A stretch of 57,948 nucleotides of DNA, from positions 1 through 57,948 of the forward strand of contig LDXN01000011.1 in assembly GCA_001443445.1 (NCBI GenBank), written 5' to 3'. Origin of the DNA: Candidatus Dadabacteria bacterium CSP1-2 (GTDB taxonomy: Bacteria; Desulfobacterota_D; UBA1144; Nemesobacterales; CSP1-2). The notes below the pieces were generated by a model. The model saw nothing but the letters and a program-made list of their open reading frames with translations, did no database searches and had not been told where the DNA came from. This document shows, one piece after another, positions 27,637 to 36,182 of this stretch. Position 1 is the stretch's first letter. Each line of letters opens with the position of its first letter. Both the position numbers and the translations under genes were made by a program.

Positions 27637-27727
27637 CCCGCTGCATACTTGGAGAATTATTCTACATCGTCCTACAAGTTGATGGAGCGGACCGGCGAGA
27701 GTCGGCCGCTCAAGCGAAGCGTTAGCC
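27631..27727 (+). other. Integron attC site 2 (integrase-less cassette)
   Basis: Left end ccttaac (27631-27637, one mismatch to RYYYAAC), right end gttagcc (27721-27727, the invariant GTT kept). The interior holds gagcggaccggc...gtcggccgctc, a stem, followed by caagcgaagcgttag, typical of attC right halves. About 97 bp, within the attC size range. Confidence 0.55.
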
Positions 27728-27757
27728 CAATATTCCTACCGGTAAGATCAATTCGTT

Positions 27758-28660
27758 TTAATTATAAAGCGCAAGGTATCTAAGTACGGGTCTTGGGAAC
27801 CTGCCAATTTGTGATGGGAGAAATGTCCTATCGGGCGCTACAAATTCAACCTCATAGCCGTGTTGGAGTAACTCTAGAAGGACCGATGTTGCGCGTGTTA
27901 TTTCAAGCTCAAGATGGCTTTCATCTTTTGTAGGATTAAACTCGATTATATATCTTTTTGATTTGTCATCTTGAAGTTCTCTGTACATTAGCCTTCCCGT
28001 CTTGGCTGTGGTTTTCCAGTGAATAAATTTGGGATTATCTCCTTGATTAAACGTTCTAATTGATCTTAGGTCACTTCCAAACCCTATTGCTTCAGTTTCT
28101 AATTCACCAAACTTTTCTTGAAATTCGTTTAAATCCATATGTGGTTTCTCAACCTTTGGATACACTAGAATCTCTTCATCACTTAGATTGATTCTAATCC
28201 ATTTCTTAAAGAAGCCAAAGGGAAATCTTGTAAATAATATAGCTTTGGGAATTTTGTTCCAGCCTCTTTTTTTAAAAAAGCTATTTACAGTAACGTTTTT
28301 TGTAGATTTTGGTGGAAGGTAGGGTATAAATGCGCTTTTCCCTTCTATATCAATTGTCAGTGTATATGAAGGTATTAGGGATTTCAGGTTTCTAACTGAA
28401 AATTTGAGGGGTGTTGGAGTTAAAGCGAAGACGTCTTCAGGTGTAATTGCTTTTACCTCGATTCCTGAAAGGTTGATCATAGATATGATTCCAGAAGCCG
28501 CTATAAAGCTCAGCATCATGCCGAAAACGAGGTAAAGTAGATTATTCCCTGTGTTTAAAGCCGCAAAGCCAACAAATAAGGTAAGTGTTAGAAAGATAAT
28601 TCCTTCCTTTGTAGGTGCTGTTCTAGCCCACCTGTCTTTACCGAGTTTAAACGGATTCAT
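27758..28660 (-). CDS. DUF58 domain protein with two membrane helices
   Basis: Residues about 18-60 contain two hydrophobic helices (GIIFLTLTLFVGFAALNTGN and YLVFGMMLSFIAASGIISMI). The DUF58 core follows: GSDLRSIRTFNQGDNPKFIH with WKTTAKTGRLMYRELQDD, the family's signature. DUF58 proteins normally stand with MoxR AAA ATPases and VWA proteins in a chaperone-like module; none is adjacent. I start at the ATG at 28660; the GTG at 28681 exists only by running into a repeat element. Confidence 0.85.
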   Translation of the reverse strand: MNPFKLGKDRWARTAPTKEGIIFLTLTLFVGFAALNTGNNLLYLVFGMMLSFIAASGIISMINLSGIEVKAITPEDVFALTPTPLKFSVRNLKSLIPSYTLTIDIEGKSAFIPYLPPKSTKNVTVNSFFKKRGWNKIPKAILFTRFPFGFFKKWIRINLSDEEILVYPKVEKPHMDLNEFQEKFGELETEAIGFGSDLRSIRTFNQGDNPKFIHWKTTAKTGRLMYRELQDDKSKRYIIEFNPTKDESHLELEITRATSVLLELLQHGYEVEFVAPDRTFLPSQIGRFPRPVLRYLALYN

Positions 28661-28676
28661 ATTCTGTAACTGCTTT

Positions 28677-28836
28677 GCCACAAAGACACTAAGACACGAA
28701 GTTAGAATCTAGAAGCCAGAATACAAAATACAGAAGAAGACTTCTGAATTCTGACTCCTGAATTCTATCTTCTTGATTCTGAATCTACTTTGTTAAAACT
28801 CACATTCCTTGCTTTGCGCCTTTGTGTCTTAGTGGC
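28677..28836. mobile_element. Gene-less inverted-repeat element, copy A (MITE-like, 160 bp)
   Basis: Left end gccacaaagacactaagaca (28677-), right end the inverted ...cctttgtgtcttagtggc (to 28836). Interior: ttagaatctagaagcc, ...cttctgaattctgactcctg, ...gattctgaatctactttg. It lies exactly between the DUF58 start and the rseP stop. The closest relative, in reverse orientation, is at 43551-43707. Confidence 0.7.
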
Positions 28837-28851
28837 TGAACGGGGTTACGG

Positions 28852-30450
28852 TTACCTAAAAGCCTCGAGCACTTTGCTTATAGATTCTATAATTGAGCCC
28901 TTCAGTTTGGAAAGATCGTTATAGACTGCAAGAAACATGATGAAGATTAAGAAGGTAAAACCTACACGCTGGCAGATTTCAAGTGTTCTTTGACTAAGTG
29001 GTCGTTTCCTTATGGATTCTATTGCGAGGTAGAGGATATGTCCTCCGTCAAGCATAGGAATTGGAAAGAGATTTATAAGACCTAGGTTTATGCTGATAAA
29101 GGCAGTAAATTGAAGGAGTGTTGCTAGTCCACCCTCTGCGGCAGCCCCCGAAATTTTAGCTATTAGGATAGGACCTGCTATGCTTTTTCCAGCGGCTCCG
29201 AGGGATATCTTGCCCGTGATGAGTTTGTAAAGAAATGATAGAAGAAGAACTGTAACCTCAGCCACGAGTTTAGCTGCTTCTTTAATTCCCTCAACAATTG
29301 ACTCAAAGAAACCATACTTCTTTTGAATCTCATCTCTATATGGGGTAATGCCTATTGCTCCCTGACCTTTTACCTCTAGAGGTTCTGGGGTGATTTTGAT
29401 CTCAAGTTGGTTGTTGTCTCTTTCAATAAGAAGTGTGACCTCTTGATTTGCTTTCTCTTTGATAATGGATTTCATATCATACCAGTCTAAAACTTTTACG
29501 CCGTTTATTGCCAGAATCTTATCTCCCTTTCTAAGACCTGCCCTTTCGGCCGGGGATCCATCTAATATATTTCCAACAATAGCCTTAAGCGGTTCTCCGA
29601 TCCCTATTGCTACAAGCCCTTCGGGGGCGATAGAGGCTTTAAACTCAAGGGTTTTTGTCTCTCCATCTCTTTCAACCTTTACCTTGAGAAGAGAATCCGG
29701 GTTTGATTGAAAAGCGATGTTTGCGTCCCGCCAGGTTTTTAAACTCTCACCGTTTACTTCTAGGATCTTATCTCCTGTTCGAAGTCCCGCTCGGCTTGCA
29801 GAAGAATCCGGCTCAACAAAGCCGATCACAGGAGGCTTTTCGAGGTAACCCGGAACATTAATTCCAAGCATGAAAACAATTGGAAGAAGTAAAAATGGAA
29901 GGGCAAGATTCATAAAAGGGCCTGCAAAGACTATCCTAAACCTATTTAGAATTGACTGGTTAGAGAAGCTCCTGGGATAATCTTTCTCGGAGAAGGCTCT
30001 TATACCATTTAAGCCTTCTGGTTTGACCTTGAGTTTTAATTTCTTTTCGTCTCTTTCTATGACAAGTGTGTATTCTTGTTCAGGGTTCTTGCTTAGAGTG
30101 GACTCCAGTTGTTTCCATCGAGAAAGGTTATTCAAGTCTATCCCTTCTACACTGATTAATTTGTCTCCAGATTTAAATCCAACCTTTTCAGCTTGAGAAC
30201 TAGGCTCTACATTATCAATAATGAAACCCCCTTCTCCTCCTTCACCATACATTTTTACATAGCCGCCTAAAGGAAGTAATGAGATAAGGTATTCTGTTTC
30301 ACCACGCCTGAACCCGAGAATTCTCTTTCCAAACCCAAGAGAGAATTTCTCTACCTTTACTCCGCTCCATTTTGCCAAGATGAAGTGGCCAAGTTCATGT
30401 ATGAATACCAATATTCCAATAACAAAAAGAAATGCTAGTATTACAGTCAT
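28852..30450 (-). CDS. rseP: RIP metalloprotease RseP (site-2 protease) with three PDZ domains
   Basis: HELGH at 18-22 and NLFPIPMLDGGH at 460-471 give the zinc site. FAGPFMN (175-181) opens TM2. PDZ domains are at about 207-274 and 290-356, as usual between TM2 and TM3. A further PDZ-like domain (about 74-147, ending before KDYPRSFSNQS) is inserted between the GGYVKMYGE loop and TM2, which would place it on the cytoplasmic side. At 532 residues it exceeds the usual 420-450. It cleaves anti-sigma factors and signal-peptide remnants in the membrane. It lies 124 bases downstream of dxr. Confidence 0.93.
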   Translation of the reverse strand: MTVILAFLFVIGILVFIHELGHFILAKWSGVKVEKFSLGFGKRILGFRRGETEYLISLLPLGGYVKMYGEGGEGGFIIDNVEPSSQAEKVGFKSGDKLISVEGIDLNNLSRWKQLESTLSKNPEQEYTLVIERDEKKLKLKVKPEGLNGIRAFSEKDYPRSFSNQSILNRFRIVFAGPFMNLALPFLLLPIVFMLGINVPGYLEKPPVIGFVEPDSSASRAGLRTGDKILEVNGESLKTWRDANIAFQSNPDSLLKVKVERDGETKTLEFKASIAPEGLVAIGIGEPLKAIVGNILDGSPAERAGLRKGDKILAINGVKVLDWYDMKSIIKEKANQEVTLLIERDNNQLEIKITPEPLEVKGQGAIGITPYRDEIQKKYGFFESIVEGIKEAAKLVAEVTVLLLSFLYKLITGKISLGAAGKSIAGPILIAKISGAAAEGGLATLLQFTAFISINLGLINLFPIPMLDGGHILYLAIESIRKRPLSQRTLEICQRVGFTFLIFIMFLAVYNDLSKLKGSIIESISKVLEAFR

Positions 30451-30574
30451 AGTTTCGTTGTCTCCTATTATAATTTTTTAGCTACTGACGAAGATTAAAA
30501 ATGGTTGCCAGAAAAGACAATTTTCTATAATACATTCACAACTTACTTTCTTCTTTCCTTTAAGCGAATCGCAT

Positions 30575-31735
30575 TTAATTTTCATACCCACTTATAATTG
30601 ACTCCGCTGTCCTTCTCGCCCAGTTATCGCTTTCAAGAATCTCATCAAGTGAATCTCCAGTGAGGGTTTTATGTAAATCCATTACTTGCTTAACTACTGT
30701 TATAATGTTTAAAAATTTTAGACCCCCTTTAAGAAAATGTTGAACAGCCATTTCATTTGCGGCATTCATTACTGCAGGCATTGTCCCACCTTCCTCCAAA
30801 GCGTCATAAGCGAGGGAAAGCGCAGGAAACTTTCCACGGTCTGCATCTTCAAAAGAAAGCTCACCAAAGGCCCTAGACATATTATAATTACCATCCATAG
30901 GTAGTCTATCAGGATAAGAAATTGCATAAGAAATCGGAATCCTCATATCAGGAATACTCATTTGTGCAATAATGGAGCCATCTATAAACTCTACCATAGA
31001 ATGAACTATACTCTGTGGGTGGATCCATACTGAAATGTACTTAGGTTCTATACCGAAGAGCCATCTTGCCTCAATTATCTCAAGCGCTTTATTTATGAGT
31101 GTTGCCGAATCAATTGTGATTTTCCTTCCCATGTGCCATGTCGGGTGCTTTAGCGCCATTTCGGGAGTTACGTCCGCTAATTTTTCTTTAGGAAGATTTA
31201 GAAATGGGCCACCTGAGGCAGTTAAAATAAGTCTTTTTACAAACTCCTTTTTACTGTTTCTAAGGGCTTGAAAAAGGGCGCTATGCTCGCTGTCAACAGG
31301 GATTAGGCTGATTCCATTTTTTAAGGCTTCTAGAGTTAAAATACTGCCTGCCATAACAAGAACCTCTTTGTTTGCAAGTGCTACATTCTTTCGCGATTTT
31401 ATCGCAGAGAGAGTAGGTTTGAGGCCGGATACTCCGACCATAGCAGATACTACTAAATCCGCTTTCGTATGGGAAGCAACAACCTCTGCGCCTTTTTCAC
31501 CCCAAAGGATTTCAACTGATTCTGATTTTAATTCTTTTGAAAGTTTTATAGCGTCATCTTTATCCTTAATAGAAACTATCTCTGGCTTAAAATTTAGAAT
31601 CTGTTCTTTGAGAAGGGTGATATTTTTCCCTGCGGCGAGGCCCACGATACAAAATCTCTCAGGAAAACGGGATATAATATCGAGTGTTTGCTTGCCTATT
31701 GAGCCAGTTGAACCAAGAATGGATATACCTTTCAA
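30575..31735 (-). CDS. dxr: 1-deoxy-D-xylulose-5-phosphate reductoisomerase
   Basis: NADPH-binding GSTGSIGKQTLDII, then NKEVLVMAG, PVDSEHSALFQAL (metal-binding Asp/Glu), SGGPFLNLP and HPTWHMGRKITIDSATLINK. 386 residues. It carries out the second, committing step of the MEP isoprenoid pathway. The start overlaps the uppS stop by four bases (ATGA-type), so no cdsA intervenes. Confidence 0.97.
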   Translation of the reverse strand: MKGISILGSTGSIGKQTLDIISRFPERFCIVGLAAGKNITLLKEQILNFKPEIVSIKDKDDAIKLSKELKSESVEILWGEKGAEVVASHTKADLVVSAMVGVSGLKPTLSAIKSRKNVALANKEVLVMAGSILTLEALKNGISLIPVDSEHSALFQALRNSKKEFVKRLILTASGGPFLNLPKEKLADVTPEMALKHPTWHMGRKITIDSATLINKALEIIEARWLFGIEPKYISVWIHPQSIVHSMVEFIDGSIIAQMSIPDMRIPISYAISYPDRLPMDGNYNMSRAFGELSFEDADRGKFPALSLAYDALEEGGTMPAVMNAANEMAVQHFLKGGLKFLNIITVVKQVMDLHKTLTGDSLDEILESDNWARRTAESIISGYEN

Positions 31736-32481
31736 TTGACTTCCCTTTTTCTTATTTGGTCACTTGTAAGCCCAAACCTTCTCTCTCGGTTCTGGTAGTT
31801 TATAAGAGCTCTTATAAGATGCTTTTTCTTAAAATCAGGCCATAGTGTTTTTGTAACATAAATCTCGGTGTATGCAAGCTGCCAGAGGAGAAAATTAGAA
31901 AGTCTAATCTCTCCGCTAGTGCGTATAAGAAGATCGGGCTCTGGAAGATTTGAAGTATAGAGAAACTGGGAAAAAATCTCTTCATGAAGATCTTCAGGTG
32001 AGATACCATCAGAGATTATCTTTTTTATGGCGTCAATTATCTCTTCTCTTCCTCCGTAGCTTAGTGCAAGAGTAAGCGTCATTTCTTTACACAATTTTGT
32101 TTTTTCTATAGTTTTTACCAGCACTTCATAGACATCGGAAGGAAGTTCCCACAACCTTCCAATTGCGTTCAATTTGATTTCCTTTTCAACGAGACGATTA
32201 ACCTCTTTAATTAGATATTCCTTAAGTAGCTCCATAAGGGCGTTAACCTCACTCTTTGGTCTCTTCCAGTTCTGTGCGGAGAAGGCAAAGAGGGTGACTG
32301 CTTTTATACCTAATTCCCTCGAGGCTTTTACCACTGACTTAACGGATTTCATACCTTCTTTATGGCCGCTTATTCGGTCAAAGCCCTTTCTATTCGCCCA
32401 CCTTCCGTTTCCGTCCATTATCACAACAATATGTCTTGGAAGCTTTCCTTGAGTAAGAAGTGATTCAACCTTTCCTTTCAT
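31732..32481 (-). CDS. uppS: Undecaprenyl diphosphate synthase
   Basis: HIVVIMDGNGRWANRKGFDR holds the catalytic Asp in the P-loop; GHKEGMKSVK, TLFAFSAQNWKRP and PDLLIRTSGEIRLSNFLLWQ complete the cis-prenyltransferase motifs. 249 residues. It makes C55 lipid carrier for peptidoglycan and LPS. Leads a uppS-dxr-rseP cluster; cdsA, which normally sits between, is missing. Confidence 0.97.
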   Translation of the reverse strand: MKGKVESLLTQGKLPRHIVVIMDGNGRWANRKGFDRISGHKEGMKSVKSVVKASRELGIKAVTLFAFSAQNWKRPKSEVNALMELLKEYLIKEVNRLVEKEIKLNAIGRLWELPSDVYEVLVKTIEKTKLCKEMTLTLALSYGGREEIIDAIKKIISDGISPEDLHEEIFSQFLYTSNLPEPDLLIRTSGEIRLSNFLLWQLAYTEIYVTKTLWPDFKKKHLIRALINYQNRERRFGLTSDQIRKREVN

Positions 32482-32555
32482 GTATAAGCTAAATATAATA
32501 CCACGAATTCAATTCATGCTATAGGTGTATTGTGTGTATTGCAATTAAAATAAGA

Positions 32556-32789
32556 TTATTCACTGGATTTGGAGACTCTTACTTTCGAAATTGTTGAGAT
32601 TGGGACTGCTATAAATATTACTAGTAGGATTATTGCTAAAATAACAAGAAGGGTGAGCGCATAGAAAAAGATTGAAATAGGGATAAGCAAAACCCTAAAG
32701 GGAATAGCCCAGCCATTTGAGCCTTGAATAACGAGTACTTTATAACTTTCAAGTAACCTTTCAAAAACACCTATTATCATTTTCGTCAT
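32556..32789 (-). CDS. Small membrane protein, unknown
   Basis: Seventy-seven residues; a long hydrophobic stretch (about 30-66, LLIPISIFFYALTLLVILAI...) could span the membrane twice. An amphipathic N-terminus (MTKMIIGVFERLLESYKVL) precedes it. Lies 74 bases upstream of uppS in the same direction. Not recognised. Confidence 0.5.
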   Translation of the reverse strand: MTKMIIGVFERLLESYKVLVIQGSNGWAIPFRVLLIPISIFFYALTLLVILAIILLVIFIAVPISTISKVRVSKSSE

Positions 32790-32985
32790 TTTATTTCCAC
32801 TATAATTTTAAAGATATACAATGACAAAATCCAGTTCAAGGATAGAAGATTTTAATAATGTCTTTTTTGAGCATTGTCCTTCTAAGGCATTAAATCTTAC
32901 CTTTAACTTCTACATTTCACTGATGATTCTTCGTTCAAAGGTCTTCAGGCAACCACTTATGGCTAAGTACTAATAATAACACGGT

Positions 32986-33013
32986 TTGACAACCAGATAG
33001 GTAATATTATAAT
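32986..33013 (+). promoter_or_regulatory. Sigma-70 promoter for the transketolase genes
   Basis: TTGACA (32986-32991), 16 bases, TATAAT (33008-33013). Both hexamers are perfect. The start codon lies 70 bases downstream. Confidence 0.7.
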
Positions 33014-33082
33014 GATTTTGGAGTTCTCCATAGATAGTTATAGATAAAAAAGAATATACAATTACGAAAAAAAGCGAAAAGT

Positions 33083-33919
33083 ATGCATGAAAGAACAAAG
33101 AACGTCGATATCCTAAAAGAGATTGCAAGAAGGGTACGCATAGACCTATTAAAGGCGCTTCATCGCGCTAAATCAGGACACACCGGGGGGTCGCTTTCAT
33201 CTGTAGAAATTTTAGTATCTTTGTATTTTTCCGAGATGAGACACAACCCTAAAAACCCGCGCTGGGGGGATAGAGACAGGTTTGTTTTATCAAAAGGGCA
33301 TGGTGTTCCAGCACTTTATAGCGTGCTTGCTCATGCAGGCTATTTCGCTCGTGAAGAGCTTATGAGCCTGAGAAAGCTAGGTAGCCGACTCCAAGGCCAT
33401 CCCGAATACGATCTAGAAATAGGGATAGAAGCCACAACAGGTTCCTTAGGGCATGGTCTTTCCGCAGCGAACGGAATGGCTCTTGCGGCTAGGATGGATG
33501 GAAAAGATATTAGAATATATGCACTTTTGAGTGACGGTGAGCTTCAAGAGGGGGCTTCGTGGGAGGCGATTACAACCTCGTCTTATAGAAAACTAGACAA
33601 TCTCTGTGCGATTGTTGATAGAAACAGGTTTCAAAACGATGGCGCTATGAAGGATATTAAAGATATAGAACCAGTTCCTGATAAGTGGCGCGCCTTTGGG
33701 TGGGAGGTAGAGGTACTAGCTGATGGGCATGACTTTCCTAGCATTCTTTCAGCGTTTGAAAAGGCAAGACAAACAAAGGGAAAACCATTTGTCATCATTG
33801 CAAATACGATAAAAGGGAAAGGGGTATCGATATTTGAAAACCAGGGCAAGTATCACGGTGTCGCACCTAGCGATGATGAGCTCAAAGTAGCTTTAAATGA
33901 GTTAGGAGAAGCGGCATGA
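33083..33919 (+). CDS. Transketolase, N-terminal subunit
   Basis: GHTGGSLSSVEILVSLYF, FVLSKGHGVPALYSVLAHAG, EATTGSLGHGLSAANGMALA and the thiamine-diphosphate motif LLSDGELQEGASWE. 278 residues, corresponding to the N-terminal third of a complete transketolase. The split form occurs in many archaea and some bacteria. It overlaps the C-terminal subunit gene by four bases (33916-33919), so translation is likely coupled. Confidence 0.93.
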   Translation: MHERTKNVDILKEIARRVRIDLLKALHRAKSGHTGGSLSSVEILVSLYFSEMRHNPKNPRWGDRDRFVLSKGHGVPALYSVLAHAGYFAREELMSLRKLGSRLQGHPEYDLEIGIEATTGSLGHGLSAANGMALAARMDGKDIRIYALLSDGELQEGASWEAITTSSYRKLDNLCAIVDRNRFQNDGAMKDIKDIEPVPDKWRAFGWEVEVLADGHDFPSILSAFEKARQTKGKPFVIIANTIKGKGVSIFENQGKYHGVAPSDDELKVALNELGEAA

Positions 33920-34917
33920 GTAGAACTCAAATAAGCGATTTTTTAGTGGATGAGGTGACCGAGCATGTTTACATTAGAGAGACCTATGGAAAAACCCTCG
34001 TAGAACTGGGAAGAGAGTATCCTAATATAGTTGTGCTCGACGCAGACCTTACGGTTTCAACTAAGACGAATCTCTTCGGGAAGGAGTTTCCAAATAGGTT
34101 CTTTACAATGGGTGTTTCAGAACAGGATATGATGGCAACGGCAGCGGGTTTTGCGCTTTCTGGTAAAATCCCTTTTGCAAGCACATTTGCGATATTTGCT
34201 ACGGGACGGGCATGGGAGCATGTAAGGCAGTCAATTGTGTTTCCTAAGCTAAATGTAAAAATAGTTGCTACTCATGCTGGGGTTACAGTAGGAGAAGATG
34301 GAGCTACACATCAAGCCCTTGAAGACATTGCTCTTATGCGTGTCCTCCCGAACATGACTGTGATTGTGCCTGCTGATGCTGTTGAGACAGAGAAGGTAAT
34401 TAGAACAATTGTTAACCATAATGGACCTACATACGTAAGGCTTGCAAGGGTAAAGTTTCCAACGATTTTTAAGAAATCATACGAATTTGAAATTGGAAAG
34501 GCAAGGGTTCTTAGAGAGGGGAAACACGTGACTATCTTTGCTGTGGGTATCATGGTGTGTGAGGCCCTTGAGGCTTCAAAAATTCTAGAGAGGGAAGGAA
34601 TCAGCGCCTGTGTGGTTAACGTGTCAACTGTAAAACCAATCGATGTTGAAACTATAGTTAAAGCGGCAAGCAGTACCGGAGCAGTAGTGACGGCTGAAGA
34701 CCATAATATAGTCGGAGGATTGGGTGGTGCTATTGCTGAGGTACTTGGTGAGAACTATCCGACGCCGATGAAGAGAATAGGGATGAAGGATAGATTCGGT
34801 ACTTCTGGTGATGGACTGCAACTGCTTGAATACTTCGGTCTTAAGGCGAGAAATATAGTACAAGCGGTACACGAACTTCTGGAGTTTAACTCTCAAAAGA
34901 AATCAGTAGTGCTATAA
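33916..34917 (+). CDS. Transketolase, C-terminal subunit
   Basis: Central pyrimidine-binding domain (MGVSEQDMMATAAGFALSG, with the glutamate in SEQDM; ATHAGVTVGEDGATHQALED) and a C-terminal domain (VTAEDHNIVGGLGGAIAEVL). 333 residues. With the preceding gene it makes a two-subunit TPP enzyme for the non-oxidative pentose phosphate branch, though DXS-like roles in related splits cannot be ruled out. Confidence 0.92.
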   Translation: MSRTQISDFLVDEVTEHVYIRETYGKTLVELGREYPNIVVLDADLTVSTKTNLFGKEFPNRFFTMGVSEQDMMATAAGFALSGKIPFASTFAIFATGRAWEHVRQSIVFPKLNVKIVATHAGVTVGEDGATHQALEDIALMRVLPNMTVIVPADAVETEKVIRTIVNHNGPTYVRLARVKFPTIFKKSYEFEIGKARVLREGKHVTIFAVGIMVCEALEASKILEREGISACVVNVSTVKPIDVETIVKAASSTGAVVTAEDHNIVGGLGGAIAEVLGENYPTPMKRIGMKDRFGTSGDGLQLLEYFGLKARNIVQAVHELLEFNSQKKSVVL

Positions 34918-35021
34918 CTGGTCGTGAATTCTAACCTCTATAATACGTGAAAATTGTTTAGCCCCACCAGAATTAGAAATCACACAGAGTGCAAATATAA
35001 TTTTAAGTGGAGGGATTTAGA

Positions 35022-36167
35022 ATGAAAAGATGGTCTGTAATTGTCTTAATACTTTATTTTGCATTTACAGGAAGTGCCTCAGAAGAAGAGGCCACCTACG
35101 AAGGCCTTTCTAATTTTACAAGGGTGCTTGATTTGATTGAAAGAAATTACGTAGATAATGTTGATTCTGAGAAGCTTGCAATCAGTGCGATAGAGGGAAT
35201 GTTAAAGACACTTGACCCTTACTCGGCATACCTTACGCCTGAACACTACAAAGAACTTGAAATCGGTACTTCAGGTGAATTCGGAGGGGTAGGGATTGAA
35301 ATCTCAGTTGAAAACGATCTTCTCACAGTAATAACACCAATTGAAGGTTCACCTGCAGCAAAGGCTGGCATTAAACCAGGTGACCTGATAATTGCTATTG
35401 ATGGAAAATCTACTCAGGGTCTTTCTGTTGACGAGGCTGTAAAGAGCCTACGAGGCCCAAAGGGTAGTGCTGTAAAGATAACCATACAAAGTCAGGGCGA
35501 TAAAAATCCAAGGGAAGTCGTACTAGTCAGAGATATCATCTATGTAAAAAGTGTTAATTCTAAGTTGCTTGATGGAAGGATTGGATACATTAAGCTATCC
35601 CAGTTTCAAGAAAAGACATCGGAAGAATTAGTGAAGGCGATAGAAGAGCTTGAATCGGGGGATAGAGGTGAACTTAATGGGCTTATCCTAGATTTAAGAA
35701 ATAATCCAGGAGGTCTACTCACTCAAGCCGTGGAGGTGGCTGATGAGTTTATTGACGAGGGTCTTATCGTCAGCGTCAAGGGAAGAGTGGAAGATCAATC
35801 TACAGAGTATTATGCTACCAAAAAGGACAACACTCCAGGTTATCCTATTATAATTCTCGTAAACAAAGGGAGTGCAAGCGCATCTGAGGTTGTAGCGGAA
35901 GCACTGCAGGATAAGAAACGAGCGATTATTCTTGGCACAAAAACCTTTGGCAAGGGTTCTGTACAGAGCATTATCAAGCTTGAGGATGGTTCAGGGCTTA
36001 AACTCACAACAGCAAAGTTCTATGCACCGAGCGGAAGGTCAATTAACCAGGTGGGTGTAATTCCTGATGTAATTGTTGAAGACTCTCAAGGTAAAGACCT
36101 TCAACTTGAGAGGGCAAAGGAACTAATTAAGTTTTCTAAGACCATTAAGACAGCTCCGAGAGGCTAA
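35022..36167 (+). CDS. C-terminal processing peptidase (CtpA/Prc, S41)
   Basis: Signal peptide MKRWSVIVLILYFAFTGSAS, a PDZ domain (about 85-165, LLTVITPIEGSPAAKAGIKP), and the S41 core with LILDLRNNPGGLL, NKGSASASEVVAEAL (catalytic Ser) and FGKGSVQ (catalytic Lys). A periplasmic or membrane-anchored protease that trims C-terminal tails. Start at 35022 with SD GTGGAGGG. Followed after 15 bases by the deacetylase gene. Confidence 0.95.
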   Translation: MKRWSVIVLILYFAFTGSASEEEATYEGLSNFTRVLDLIERNYVDNVDSEKLAISAIEGMLKTLDPYSAYLTPEHYKELEIGTSGEFGGVGIEISVENDLLTVITPIEGSPAAKAGIKPGDLIIAIDGKSTQGLSVDEAVKSLRGPKGSAVKITIQSQGDKNPREVVLVRDIIYVKSVNSKLLDGRIGYIKLSQFQEKTSEELVKAIEELESGDRGELNGLILDLRNNPGGLLTQAVEVADEFIDEGLIVSVKGRVEDQSTEYYATKKDNTPGYPIIILVNKGSASASEVVAEALQDKKRAIILGTKTFGKGSVQSIIKLEDGSGLKLTTAKFYAPSGRSINQVGVIPDVIVEDSQGKDLQLERAKELIKFSKTIKTAPRG

Positions 36168-36182
36168 GGAGGTATTTCCCCT

